Assembly: GCF_035994185.1 (NCBI RefSeq)
Contig: NZ_CP108538.1
Location: forward strand, 62,001-126,000
Direction of reading: 5' to 3'
Length of the DNA stretch: 64,000 nucleotides
From: Streptomyces sp. NBC_01217
GTDB lineage: Bacteria > Actinomycetota > Actinomycetes > Streptomycetales > Streptomycetaceae
The first letter of the stretch is position 1, and the number at the start of each line of letters is the position of its first letter. The notes under the pieces are model-generated. The model saw only the letters and a program-made list of their open reading frames with translations, did not search any database and was not told the origin of the DNA. A program made the translations under genes and the position numbers. Positions 21,001 through 33,000 of this stretch are shown piece by piece.

Positions 21001-24000
21001 AATTCCAATTCCCATTTCCGGATGGTGAACACCGAGGCCTACGGCCCGATGAGCCACATCCGCGAGTGGGTGAGGGAACAGGCCGGGGTGGAGTCGGGCA
21101 GCATGGCGGCCGCCCAGATCGGCGACTTCTTCTCCACCGGCGGCTTCCATGGGATGTCCCGCGTACTGAACTCGGGCCCGGTCGTCACCCCGCCGCTGTT
21201 CGGCGGCAAGCACGGCAGCGACCCACTGGGCGTGTTCTCGGTGAAGGCCGAGTCCGGTGACGCGGTTCTGATCAACGAGACGGCGGCCGCGGAGCTGCGT
21301 GACATCGCGCAGAGCACGGCGCGCAACGAGCGGCAGATCGGGAAGTCCCACGGGGTCGACATCGGTGCGTCGGTGGGTCCCGCGGTCCAGCTGTTCGGCT
21401 TGGAGAACGGCGCGTTCGATCTGCGGCTGATGGCCGGGCTCACCGGCCGCTACGGCGCGTCGCGCAGCCGCAGCACCCTCTCGGGCGGATCGGCGGCCGT
21501 GAAGGTCGCCGCACAGGCCAAGGGCGCCAAAACGGGTCTGTACCTGGTGCAGAAGACGGTCACCGTGACCGCTCCGCCCAACACCAAGAAAGCACCGCCC
21601 AAGTCCACGCACAGCGCGTCAGGGCATTCCGGGAGGCTGCAGAAGAACTCGCCGCGGAACTGGAGCGAGCCGCCTCGATCCCAGACGTTCCAGACGTGGG
21701 CGGTGGAGCGGCTGACGCGCTCCGAGGCCCGTCGGCTGGCCGGGCTGGACAAGAACAAGCAGGTCGGCAAGGAGCCGGTGGCGCCGCCGTACCTGTCGCA
21801 GGACCAGCCGTCGACGTTGGGCATGAGCCGCCCGGAGGAGTTCACGTTCGCCGACGGGAACGTCAGCCGCGACATCGACGGCAAACGGGTGACCTTCCCG
21901 GAGCACTTCGCCGACGCCGTACTGAAGGAGGTCGGCAAGGTCTATCCGGACCTGGTCGCCCCCTTGCGCGAACTCGACCCGCACAACCCCCGGTGGCGCG
22001 ACGACAGCCACTTCCAGACCGTGCTGCACAACACGCTGGAGGTCCTCAACCAGCTGTCGCACCACAGCATGGCGTCGAACGTCGAGACGATGATGACCAC
22101 CGGTCTGCGGATCGACCTGGTCGAGTCGGGCGCGCTGTCGCGCGGCCACCGCTACGTGTGGGTGGACGCGAAGCTGACCGGGCGGCGCTACGAGGGCAAG
22201 CAGGATGACCTGCGGCTGCGGTACAGCGCCCCTGGCAGCGAGACCGTGGGCGGTCAGCAGAGTGGGTCGCGGACCGTGCAGGGCGGCCTCGAGGCCCTGG
22301 TCTCGCTGCGCGACACGAACAGCAATGGCATCGGCCGGCCGGAGCAGTTGGGCACCGCGTCCGTGGGCGCGCGGCTCGGCCGGCGGACGGAGTCCGAGAG
22401 CGGCTACGGCGTGGCCGCCACGCACGAGGCGATGTCGATCGGCACCGGCGGCTCGCACCTGTACAGCTACCAGATCAGTCTCGGCGCCCAGCGCGGCGGT
22501 TACTGGCGGTTCCGCAGGTGGATGCGCGGTCTGATGTTCATGAACGTCCTGGGCACGCAGCCGTTCGTGTTCCGGGAGCAGGAGAGCACGCTGATCGCGC
22601 CCCCGACGACCACGAGCGGGCAGGACACGCCGGGGCTGGGCCGAGTGCTGCTGAGCCTCCCGGTCGAGCACACCCCCGTCACCACCCCCGCCACCCCCGC
22701 GGGCCAGGCAGTACAGCAGACGCCGCCGGAGACCTTGTCCCGCGAGGACGCCCGCGACCTGGCTCTCGGGACGGGGAAGACGCTGCAGGGCACACCCGCG
22801 CGCACTCCCGCCGTATTGGCGGCCCACCCCCACCAGACGATCTCCGTCACGGCCGACGAGCGGCTGACCGGCGTCGTGGAGGATGTGCTGAAGGAGGCGT
22901 CGGGCGGCTCGTGGACGGTGACCCAGAAGGGCGCCCCCGCGCACGACGCGGCGGTGCAGCTCACGGAGAGCAGGCAACTTCGGGCGAACTTCGACCAGAG
23001 TTCCACCGAAACGGGGTGGCGGGCTCCGGAGCTGTTCGCGTCGGCGCCGTATCTGAACCGGTCGACATCACTCGCGCACCGGACGACCATCCTGCCCGGC
23101 ATGACCGCCCTGACCAAGGCGGAGAAGGTGGAGACCGAGACCACCGTCGGTGGCGTCACGCAGGCCGCCGGCCGCGAAGCCAGGACCAACACGCTGTTCT
23201 TCGGCGGCCAGGTGGGATACCAGAAGTCCCACAACGCGGGGAGTGGGGTCACCGGCACCTACGCCCTGGTGGCCAGCCCGTACCGGCTGGACGTCTCGAA
23301 GTCGGTGACGGTTCAGCGGGCAGCCGTGTCGGAGGTCAACCGCAAGGACACCGGACGCCACGTCCTGGCGACCGCCCCCGTCCAGCACGAGATCGCGGCC
23401 GCCTCCGAACGGATCGGCGCGTGGGCGCACACCAAGGATCACGTTCCGGCGTCCCTGGCCGGTGTGTCGGGGCGCAAGCTCGTGGTGCCCGACGGCTGGG
23501 TGGGCCACGTTCCGGAGAAGAGCGCCTACCGGCTCGGGCTGCTGAAGGACGGCTTCGGTGATGTGCCGCTGTACAACAAGCAGTCGTGGTCGCCGTTCCC
23601 GTGGCTGAGCGGCCATGCCTTCGGCAGCTGGCCGGTCAACTCGCTCGACACGGCGGCGGCACTGCGTCAGTTCGAAGAGCAGTTGACGCCGCTGGGGCTC
23701 TCCGCGCAGGACCGCGAGCAGATGCGCCGTCTGGTGTCCGGCCGTGTGGTGCGTGCCATCGGCAAGGAGATGTCGGGCACGGGTTCCGCGGTGCCGGCGC
23801 GCATCGGCCGCTGGGGCTCGGACTGGGCCCAGACGTGGGTCGGCCACCGGCAGGTACGGTTGCGGGCCCAACTGGTCCCCGTGAAGGGCACCGACGACAG
23901 TTTCGAGGGCCTGGGCCACAGCGTGGAGCTGGAGGAGCACCGGCAGGCGGTGGAATCCATCCAGCAGGCGCACAGCCGTGCCTCGGGCAAGCTGATCGGC

Positions 24001-27000
24001 GTCTCGGTGTCCGAGGGCGCGCACACCTCGGATTCCGTGGCCAGGTCCGCGGGCCCGACGTTGTCGCAGGTGGGTTCGTCGGTGCAGGCGACCACCCAGA
24101 CGCGGAACGCCAGCAGCGTCGAGTTCTCGACCGCGACGACCACGCAGGCGCACGGCGAGTACGCCACGGAGTACGAGCTGCGGCTCGATCTGGAGATAAC
24201 CGACACCAAGCCGGCTGATCCGGCCGCCGTCGCGCACAGCGGTATGGGCCGTCTCAAGGACGAGGCCGGGCGATGGCTGCAGATGTGGACCGGACGCCGG
24301 AAGCACTCGATCTCGGTCCAGGCGAACGTGGGCAGGCTGATCGAGCACTTCCCGCTGAGCCTGATGCGACCCGACCCGCAGAACGCGGCCGGGCTGGTCG
24401 ATCCGCTCGAGCCGGCGCGACTGGCGCAGCACGGTGAGCCCCATCGGGTCGCCCTGCCGTCGTCGCTCGGGGCCGGCGGCTGGCACGACGTCGCGCACCT
24501 GGACTCCGGTGGCACGGTCAAGCCGTTCGAGATGCCCGAGGACGGCTTCGCGATCCGCAGCGTCGTCGGCCTGGACGGTCTGCACACCGCCAACACGCTG
24601 GCCCTGGGCGCCGCGTACAACGCGTCCCTGTCGGTACCCGAACATGGTCCCCTCGACGCGGACCTGCTGGTGAAGGCGAAGGACACGGCGCTGACCCGCG
24701 CCGGCACCGGATCTGCGCAGAGCCTGGAGGACGGCACGTCCAACGCGGCGCTGACGGCGTTCTACGACCGGACCCTGACTCCGGACGGTTACCAGGTGGC
24801 GGGGCTGACCGACCGCGGCTTCTTCGGGGGCGCGGACGGTGCTCTCGCGCTCTACTCAAAGCCCGACCTCTCCGGGGCGCGGCTGATGGCCGTCGCGGAC
24901 GGGATGAAGTTCGAGGGCGCCGAACGGGGCACGCATGGCGTCGGCTCGTCCGCAGGCCGCGTGGGAGCGGCCGACCACGTCCTGTTCGCCGGACCGACGA
25001 CCTCCTCTCCCGCGGTCGGCACCAGTCAGATAGGCAGCGGGTCGGGCGCCCAGGAGGTCGACTCCGTGACCGCAGGTCAGGCCAGTGAGCAGCTCGCCTC
25101 GGTGAACGTCAAGCCGGACAAGGGCCGGGCGTTCCTCTTCGCCATCCCCACGAAGTGGCTGTCGATCGCCCAAGTCCACCACCACCTGAAGGACAGCGCC
25201 CCGGTCGGGCGGGTCCGGAGCCTCTTCGGCAACCCGCAGCGCGAGCCGCAAGCGCTGGAGACCGACACCACGGTGCTGGCCTGGGTGCGCGAAGACCGGG
25301 CCCGGCAGCTCGGCCTGGTCGGCGACGCCAACTTCCCGGCCAAGGTCGCCGAGTCCTGGGACGCGGTCAGCAAGGCGGACAAGGAATGGACCGCCGCCGA
25401 CCGGGCCTACTGGGATCTGCGCCGCGGCGACGCCGCGAAGCGGGAGTCCGAGCTGATCGCGACCGACAAGGTGCTGAACGACCTCACCGGCGGTGGACAG
25501 CGGTCCGTGCCGTCGGTCGAGGACGCCCTCGGTGCGCTCCGCTCGCTCGAGCAGGACAATGACTTCGCCGAACCCGCCCACGACGGCTGGGAGGAGATAC
25601 GGTCCGAGCAGATCGAGCAGGCGCGGACGACGCTGGCGCGGGCGCGGCAAGTCGCCGCCGCCCGTGCCGCGCGGGACACCGCGCAGCAGCGACTCAACGA
25701 CGTGGAGTCCGCTTTGAACGCCCGCCTCGCCTTCGCCGACGCCCTCTCGGACGAGTACACGCGGGTGCGCCGGCTCACCGACCGGCTCACCAACTGGTAC
25801 CAGTTGGACGCCACCACACAGGGCCGCGGACCGATCGAGAACATCCCGGAGCCGCCCAAGGCCGTCTTCTCGCGGCCCCCCAAGGCGGACGCCGCGAAGG
25901 CGGAGGCACTGAAGAAGGGCAAGGAGGCGGACCGCACTGGGATCGCCGGCATGACACGGCAGTTGGGCGCCGCGGGTACGGCCGGGTTCGTGCGCCCGCA
26001 GGAGGATCTGCGTCTTGCTTACGGGTGGCTGGACAAGGTCAACCCCTACCGGGCGCAGGGCGGTGGCTTCGAGACGAACTGTGTCCTGACCGCCATCGCG
26101 GTCGATCTGTCCCTGCGCGACGGCGCTGTGCACCAGGCGTCACCGTCCGAACTCGGCGGTGACCGGCAGGTCACGCAGGACACCTCCGGACTGCGCAACT
26201 TCCTGTCCAACTACCTCGACCGCACTCCCGATCCGGTATCCGGCTCCGCGGCGGTAGTGACCGCGATGTCCGCCGCACCGCTGGGCGCACGCGGCATGCT
26301 CGTGATCGAGGACACCGCCGGCGGCATCGGTCATGTCGTCAACGTCGCCCACGACCACAACGGCGTCGTCTTCCTCGACGGACAGTCGGGCATCCCCGTC
26401 CACGAACCCGCGGGCGTGGTGTCCTTCCTCCCGACCACCGAAGGCATCCCCGGACACCCCCTCCACCCCCAGACCGACACCATCACCACAACCACCACGC
26501 CGTCGCGCACGCTCGGAGGCCCCGAGAACGCAACCGACAAGGCATCGACGGTGGACGGGGTGTCGTCGGGGCGGCCGCATGTGAAGGCCCGGGCCGCACG
26601 CCGCAAGCCGGTCGATCCGGTGGAGCGGCAGCGGTTCGACCGCTTCAGCCGCGAGCTGGAGCGGCTGGTGGTCCGGCCGAACCCGGACCGTGAGCAGTTG
26701 GGCCGGGCGATCGGCGAGTTCCTGGGCGACGTGTCGTCCGAGCACCGGCATACGTGGGTGCGCGAGGTCCGGCAGTTGATCGACACACTTCCGGACGGGA
26801 AGTACCTGGACGAGTCCGTCAACGCTGCGCACAAGGCGCTGGACGGGCACGACCACGACTGGCCCGTGTTGGGCGTTCCGGGTGCGGAGTACATCGCGGC
26901 CAGCCAGGTCGCCGACGGTCCGGGACAAGGCTTCATCAACCGTGATGTCCCCGAGACCGTTGTCATCGACGGTGAGCCGTATGTGCCCGTGTATTCGGCG

Positions 27001-30000
27001 GTGTTCGGCGACGCGCTGGGTTCGCACGCGCCGCGGTTCAAGGACATCGGCCAGGACGAGGACGGTGTCGTCCAGATCCACACCGGGTCCGAGGGCGTCG
27101 ACGAGAAGGTGCTCTGGGTGAGCTTCGGCCAGCCGCTGCGGCAGGTCAAGTGGGTCGAGAAGTACCGTGCGGACCACGCCCAAGAGCCGATGATCCGGTC
27201 CTTCCTGGTACCGCTGCGGACCGTCAGCGAGATTTCCCGGAACGCGGTCACCGAACACCACTCCAGCAGCAACACGCGTGATCTGAACGTCGACAAGCAC
27301 TTCGCGTCGAACCAGTTCGGCATCCGCGAGGCGGGGTCGCTGGAACTGCTGCGCCAGACGGCGCTGCCAGGTTCCTTGCGCTCCTATACGGACGGCGACA
27401 TCGAGCAGCGGCCGGGCTCCTGGGGAGAGGTGCGGCCGCTGCACGAGCTCCGCGACCGGCTCGGGGTGCCTGACGAGACCATGCCGGGCTTCGAGGTCTT
27501 CACCGAGGGCACCGGCTTCCTGTCGCCCGCGAAGTACGAGAGCACCGCGCGCACCCTGCGCGAGGTCGTGGCGGCCCACTACGGCAACAGCTCGCTCCGC
27601 GAGCCGGGTGACCGGGTCCTGTCACGGGGCGACGTCGAGCGCTTCTTCGACGAGCACGCTCCCGCGCGCCTCAAGGAGAACATCGCCTCCAAGGCCGACA
27701 AGCGGGCGGCCGTGGAGGTCTTCGTCCGTGACCACCTCATCCCCTGGGCCAACCAGGCACGCATCACGCAGGCCCTGCACCACGAGTACGACGAGTTCCT
27801 CGAGAGCGGTCCTTCGACGACGCCGGTCGCCTACCGGCTCACCGAATCGGTTCCGGTCCTGCGCGGCCAGCGCAGGACCTTCGCCCACCGACTGGGCGCC
27901 GAACACCGTAGGCACATGGAGGTCCGCTTCGGGATCCGCCAGGGCTACGAGGAACTGGGCAACCTCATCACCGGGGCCTTCAAGTCCGCGCCGCCACAGG
28001 TGCGCCGGGAACTCAACCAGCTGAAGGACCAGCGGGCCGAAATCCTCGCCGACTACCAATTCAAGATCGGCGACCGCCTCACTCTGCCCGACCGCAACGA
28101 CGCGTACCGCTCCACCGCCCTGGACGCGCACCAGCGCATCACCACAGCGCTCCACGGGACAGCACCGGACGCCACCGTCCAGCAGATCCTCGACGTCCTC
28201 ACCCGCATCCGGACCACCACCGAAACCCAACCCCAGAACACCTCAGCACCACGGAAGTTGGGAGCCACGGGTGCGGCCGCGACCATGCGCCCGCAGGAGG
28301 ACCTGCGTCTCGCCTACGAGTGGCTCGACAAGGTCAACCCCTACCGGGCACAGGGCGACGGCTTCGACACGAACTGTGTCCTGACCGCCATCGCGGTCGA
28401 CCTGTCCCTGCGCGACGGCGCCGTTCACCAGGCGTCACCGTCCGAACTCGGCGGCGACCGACAGATCACCCAGGACACCTCCGGACTGCACAACTACCTG
28501 GAGAACTACCTCGACCGCACACCCGACCCGGTAACCGGGTCCGCGGCGGTCGTCACCGCGATGTCCGCCGCACCACTCGGCGCCCGCGGCATGCTCGTGA
28601 TCGAGAACACCACCGGCGGCATCGGTCATGTCGTCAACGTCACCCACGACCACAACGGCGTCGTCTTCCTCGACGGACAGTCAGGCATCCCCGTCCACCA
28701 ACCCGCCGGCGCGGTCTCCTTCCTCCCGACCACCGAAGGAATCCCCGGACACCCCCTCCACCCCCAGACCAACACCACCACAACCACACCGCCGCGCACG
28801 CTCGGAACCCCCGCCGCGCAGACCTCGCATGCCGAGGGCGTGGAGGTGGACCTCTCGGGGTTCACCGAGAGGGTGGGCAGCGGAGTCACCCGCGTCGCCG
28901 AACAGCACTCGGAGCCTCAGGACGACGTGTCGCTGGACGACCGGTACGGTCCGGCGGTGCAGCCGAAGACGGTGAAGCGCGGCGAGAAGGACGACGCCCT
29001 TCCGCCCCAGGTCCGTCTCAACCCCCTGTGGTACAGCCTGGAGGACTTCAAGCCGGCCCTGCTGGAGCGCGGCGGCGTCTGGACGTACGCGATCGACGAG
29101 GACGGCCGGTTCTTCATCGGCAGTGAGGACGTCTGGTCCATAGCGGGCGAGGAGGAACGCACTGAACTCTTGGAGGCGATGAGGACCACTCACCCCGATC
29201 TCACGATGGCGGACCTGAAGGGGCTCCTCAACGACCAGGGAGTGCCCACCGTCGCCGCGGGATTCGACCAGACCGGCGCCACGGTGATCGGCTCCGCCCG
29301 CGTCGGCGGCGAACTGTTCCGCGACCCCCTCACCGGCCAGTGGACCATCGACGCGTCAAGCCGCTACGTGGGCCCCGTCGTCCGCCCCGGTGTGGAACCC
29401 GCCACCGTCACACGGTGGGTGCGCAACGCGGCCGAAACGCTCAGTTCCGCCCTGCGCATGACGATCCTCGCCAAGGACGCGGAACGGCCCACGATCACCC
29501 ACGGCGCGCTCGTCGCGGGCACGGGCACCGGGGAACTGGACCGTGACTACGGCCCGCTGGCGGGTCCGAAGAAGGTCAAGGACCGCGAGCGCGACGGGGT
29601 AGCCCTCGACCAGGTTCGGCTCAACCCCCTGTGGTACCGACTGGAGGACTTCAAGCCGGCCCTGCTCGAGCGCACCGAGGGCGTCTGGCACTACGCCGTC
29701 GACGAGGACGGGCAGATCAGTATCGGCAGCGACCAGGTGCTGTCCATCATGACGCAGGAGGAGCTCCACGAGCTCCTGTCACACATGCGGCGAGCCGACC
29801 CGGACCTGACCCTGGAGCAGCTCAAGGCGGCGATCGACAACCAGGGCCATCCGACCGTCGCGGCCGGGTTCCGCGAGGACGGCACCACCGCGGTCCGGCC
29901 CGCGCGCGTCAGCGGAGAGCTCTCCTACAACCCCGCCTCGCAGGCTTGGGAGCTCACGGACAAGTCCGGCCGCTATATGAGCAACAAGATCCGGCCGAGC

Positions 30001-33000
30001 GTCGACTCCGATGAGGCGCGGCAATGGCTCGCCAACACGGCCGGTCGCATCAGCGAGCATCTCGGCGTCCCCGTGAAGCCCGTGTTGTTCAAGAACGCAC
30101 CGGGTACGGCCACCAGCGCTCCCGACGGCGTCCTGGCCGGATCGAGCCCGCGAACCGAACGCAGCGAGGTCATGACGGAGTACGCCGGGGCCGCTCAGGA
30201 GTTGGCCGCCGCGTTCACGGCCGGTGCGGCCTTCCGGGAACGGCTCCAGGGCGCGGGTTCCTCAGCGGACGCGGAGGTGGCCGACACGCACGAACGGCGC
30301 CTGGCCGCCGCTGAGTCGCGGTTCGAGGCCGCCGAGGGCCGGATGGTGGAACTGGGGCTGGGCGACCTCTCGGGCCGGGACGACGCGCTGCTCCCGGACG
30401 AGATGCGCGAGCTTCCGGCGCGGGAATTCCGCGCTGCCATGGGTCGGGCCGAGGAACTGCTGGGAGCCCCGGCTGTGGTGTTCGGCTCGGAGCGGCACGT
30501 GCGGGAGATGCGTGACGCCCACAGGGTGGCGCAGATCGCCGTTGCGGCCGAACTCGTACAGGGCCGGGAGGAGGCAGCCCGGACGGTCGCGGCGGAATTC
30601 TCCGAGCTGCTCGGGACACAGCCCGGAAAGAGGCTCGGCGGAGCGCTGATCGTGGCGGGCGTCAACCTGACCGAGCAGTTCAGGAAGGCGACGGAGGAGC
30701 TGGAGGAGGAACACGAGAGCAACCTGCGGATGTTGCGGCAGCATCTCGAGTGGACGACCCGTCAGGCGGCCGCTGCGAAGAGTTTGTCGGTCGTCGACAC
30801 GTTGTGGGGGTGGCTGGGCTGGAGCTCCCCGCAGCCCGCCGGGCCCAAGTGGGATGACGAATCGGAGAGCGAACTCCGGGACAGCATCGCGAAGCTGCCG
30901 GACGAGATGCTGCTGAAGCAGAAGAAGTTCCTCGCCGATCAGATCTCGGCCATCGAGCGGGGCCTGCAGGAGGAGCGCCACGGTCAGGTGCTGAGCGCGG
31001 CGGAGCGGCGCGCCTTCAGGCACGATCGCGACCGCATCCGGAAGCGGCTGGCACGACTGATCGTGGAGCCGACCGGGCACCGCGGATACCACGCCGTGCT
31101 GGAGACGGAAGTGGGGAAGCACCCGCAGTTCGGTGCGAAGCGGCAGGACGTCAGGGTCGACAACTACACGGATCTCGCACGGGGCCTGCTGGGCTGGACC
31201 GCGGCGAAGCCGAGCCGGCACCAGGAGAAGGAACTCGCCCTGCGGGTCGAGTCCGAAGGGCACGTCGAGCAGATGCTGGACATCCTGCTCACCCGCATCC
31301 ACACGCATGTGCGGGACCTCCCTGACGGGGAGCGGATGCTCGGCGAGATGGAATCGGGCGTGTCCCACGCCGACGGCAGGGAACTGGGCGCCTACCTCCG
31401 GCACTTCCGTGCGAAGAACCTGCCCGAGGACCTCAGGCATCTGGCGACGACCGTCTGGGACCGCGGCGGCATGGCGGCGGTCCTGCGTGACCCCGCGGAG
31501 TTCGGCATACGCGACAAGATGATGGTCCTGCACGACCTCATGGAGTACTTCAAGGACTCCCGCCACTATCCGGTGACGTACGGCACCGGGCTGCTGCCGG
31601 CCGACCGTTCGAAGGAGGCACAGAGCACTACCGTCGTCGACGAGGACGGCCGCCGCATCCACTCCACGAAAGATCGCGGCCAGAACCCGCTCAAGGACGG
31701 CAGGACCCACCCCTCGACGCGGAACGAGAACGCGGAGTCGACGATCCTCGCGCGCGAGCTGGGCATTCCCGTGTGGGCAGGCCAGTCGTTCACCGCGATG
31801 CGCATGTTCAAACTGGCGCAGTGGGCCGGGGCGTCGCGGCAGGAGATCGCCGCGGTGGCCTGGGGCATCTTCGCCTTCTGGCGGCTGCACTACGACCACC
31901 GGGAGGAGCTGGCCCACCACACGCTCCACGAGACGCTGGACATCGCCCAGAACTTCGGTGTGCCGTACTCGCTGCGCGACCGGGCTGCGGGGCTGTCCGA
32001 GGTGACGGTAGAGCACCTCCTCACGTATGTGGAGACCGAGGCCGCGGGCTTCGCCCGACTGGCCGAGCGTGTGAACCGGGCCGTCGACGCGCTGTCCCGG
32101 CGCGAAGTCCCGGAGAGCATGAACGAGACCCTGGGCGAGTTGGGCGACGCCGCCGCGTACTTGACCGCGGTCGCCCTGGAGATCGAGCGCCGCATGGGGC
32201 CGGCGCGGTCGCTGGTGGGCGAAGGGCTCACCAAGCCCGGGATCCACGCCGTGATCGAGCTGGTGGACCACGTACCCGCGGGCCTTGCGGCACAGGAGGT
32301 CGTGACGGAGCACGGACGCGTCCTGCTGCTCGGCCTCGACGGCGGCTCGCGCGACCACGGAATGGACCCGCAGGCCGAGGGCTGGGAGATGGGCCGTGAG
32401 ATCACGGTCATGGCCGAGCGGTACGGCCTGCAGGAGCGGGAGCTGGAACAGCCGTTCACCGTGCCGGGGAGCGGCAAGGGCGCAGAGGTGTTCCGCGAGT
32501 TCAGCCGGCCGTTCCCGCACTCGTCGCGGTCGTACGGCTACCAGGTCGGTTCCGCCGGAAGCGTGCTGCTGCCGGACGGCGGCGCGCTGAGGGGGCGTTG
32601 GACGCGGTTCGGGGACGACTTCCTGCATGAGCAGGGATACGTGCTGCGGGGGGACAACGGCTGGATCGGGCGCGTCGCGAACTGGGAGGAACTACGGACG
32701 GTCCTGCCGTCGGACGCCGCCGAGTACGAACTGGCGGCGGACGAAGCACGGATGTACTTCGTACCTTCCGACGGGGGCGGCCGGACGGTCGTCCTCCCGC
32801 TGACCGAGGAACGCACCGAGTCCGACGGCGGGCGCACCGGTGTCGGACTGCGGGCCACCGCGGCGGGGGCTTACGAGCCGTCCGTGGAGGGTGACCGCAC
32901 CGACCTCGTCGCCGACGCGGTGTCGCCGAGCGACACCGGCGCGCGGTTCGCGGTGGAGGTCGACGCGGTCGACGCAGTCCACGCGGACCGGACGGCCCAC

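Noticed and set aside
12718..27579. Several 400-900-codon open frames antisense to the giant toxin
   Set aside because: Same GC-bias artefact; the + strand frame contains coherent domains, repeats and catalytic motifs while these do not.
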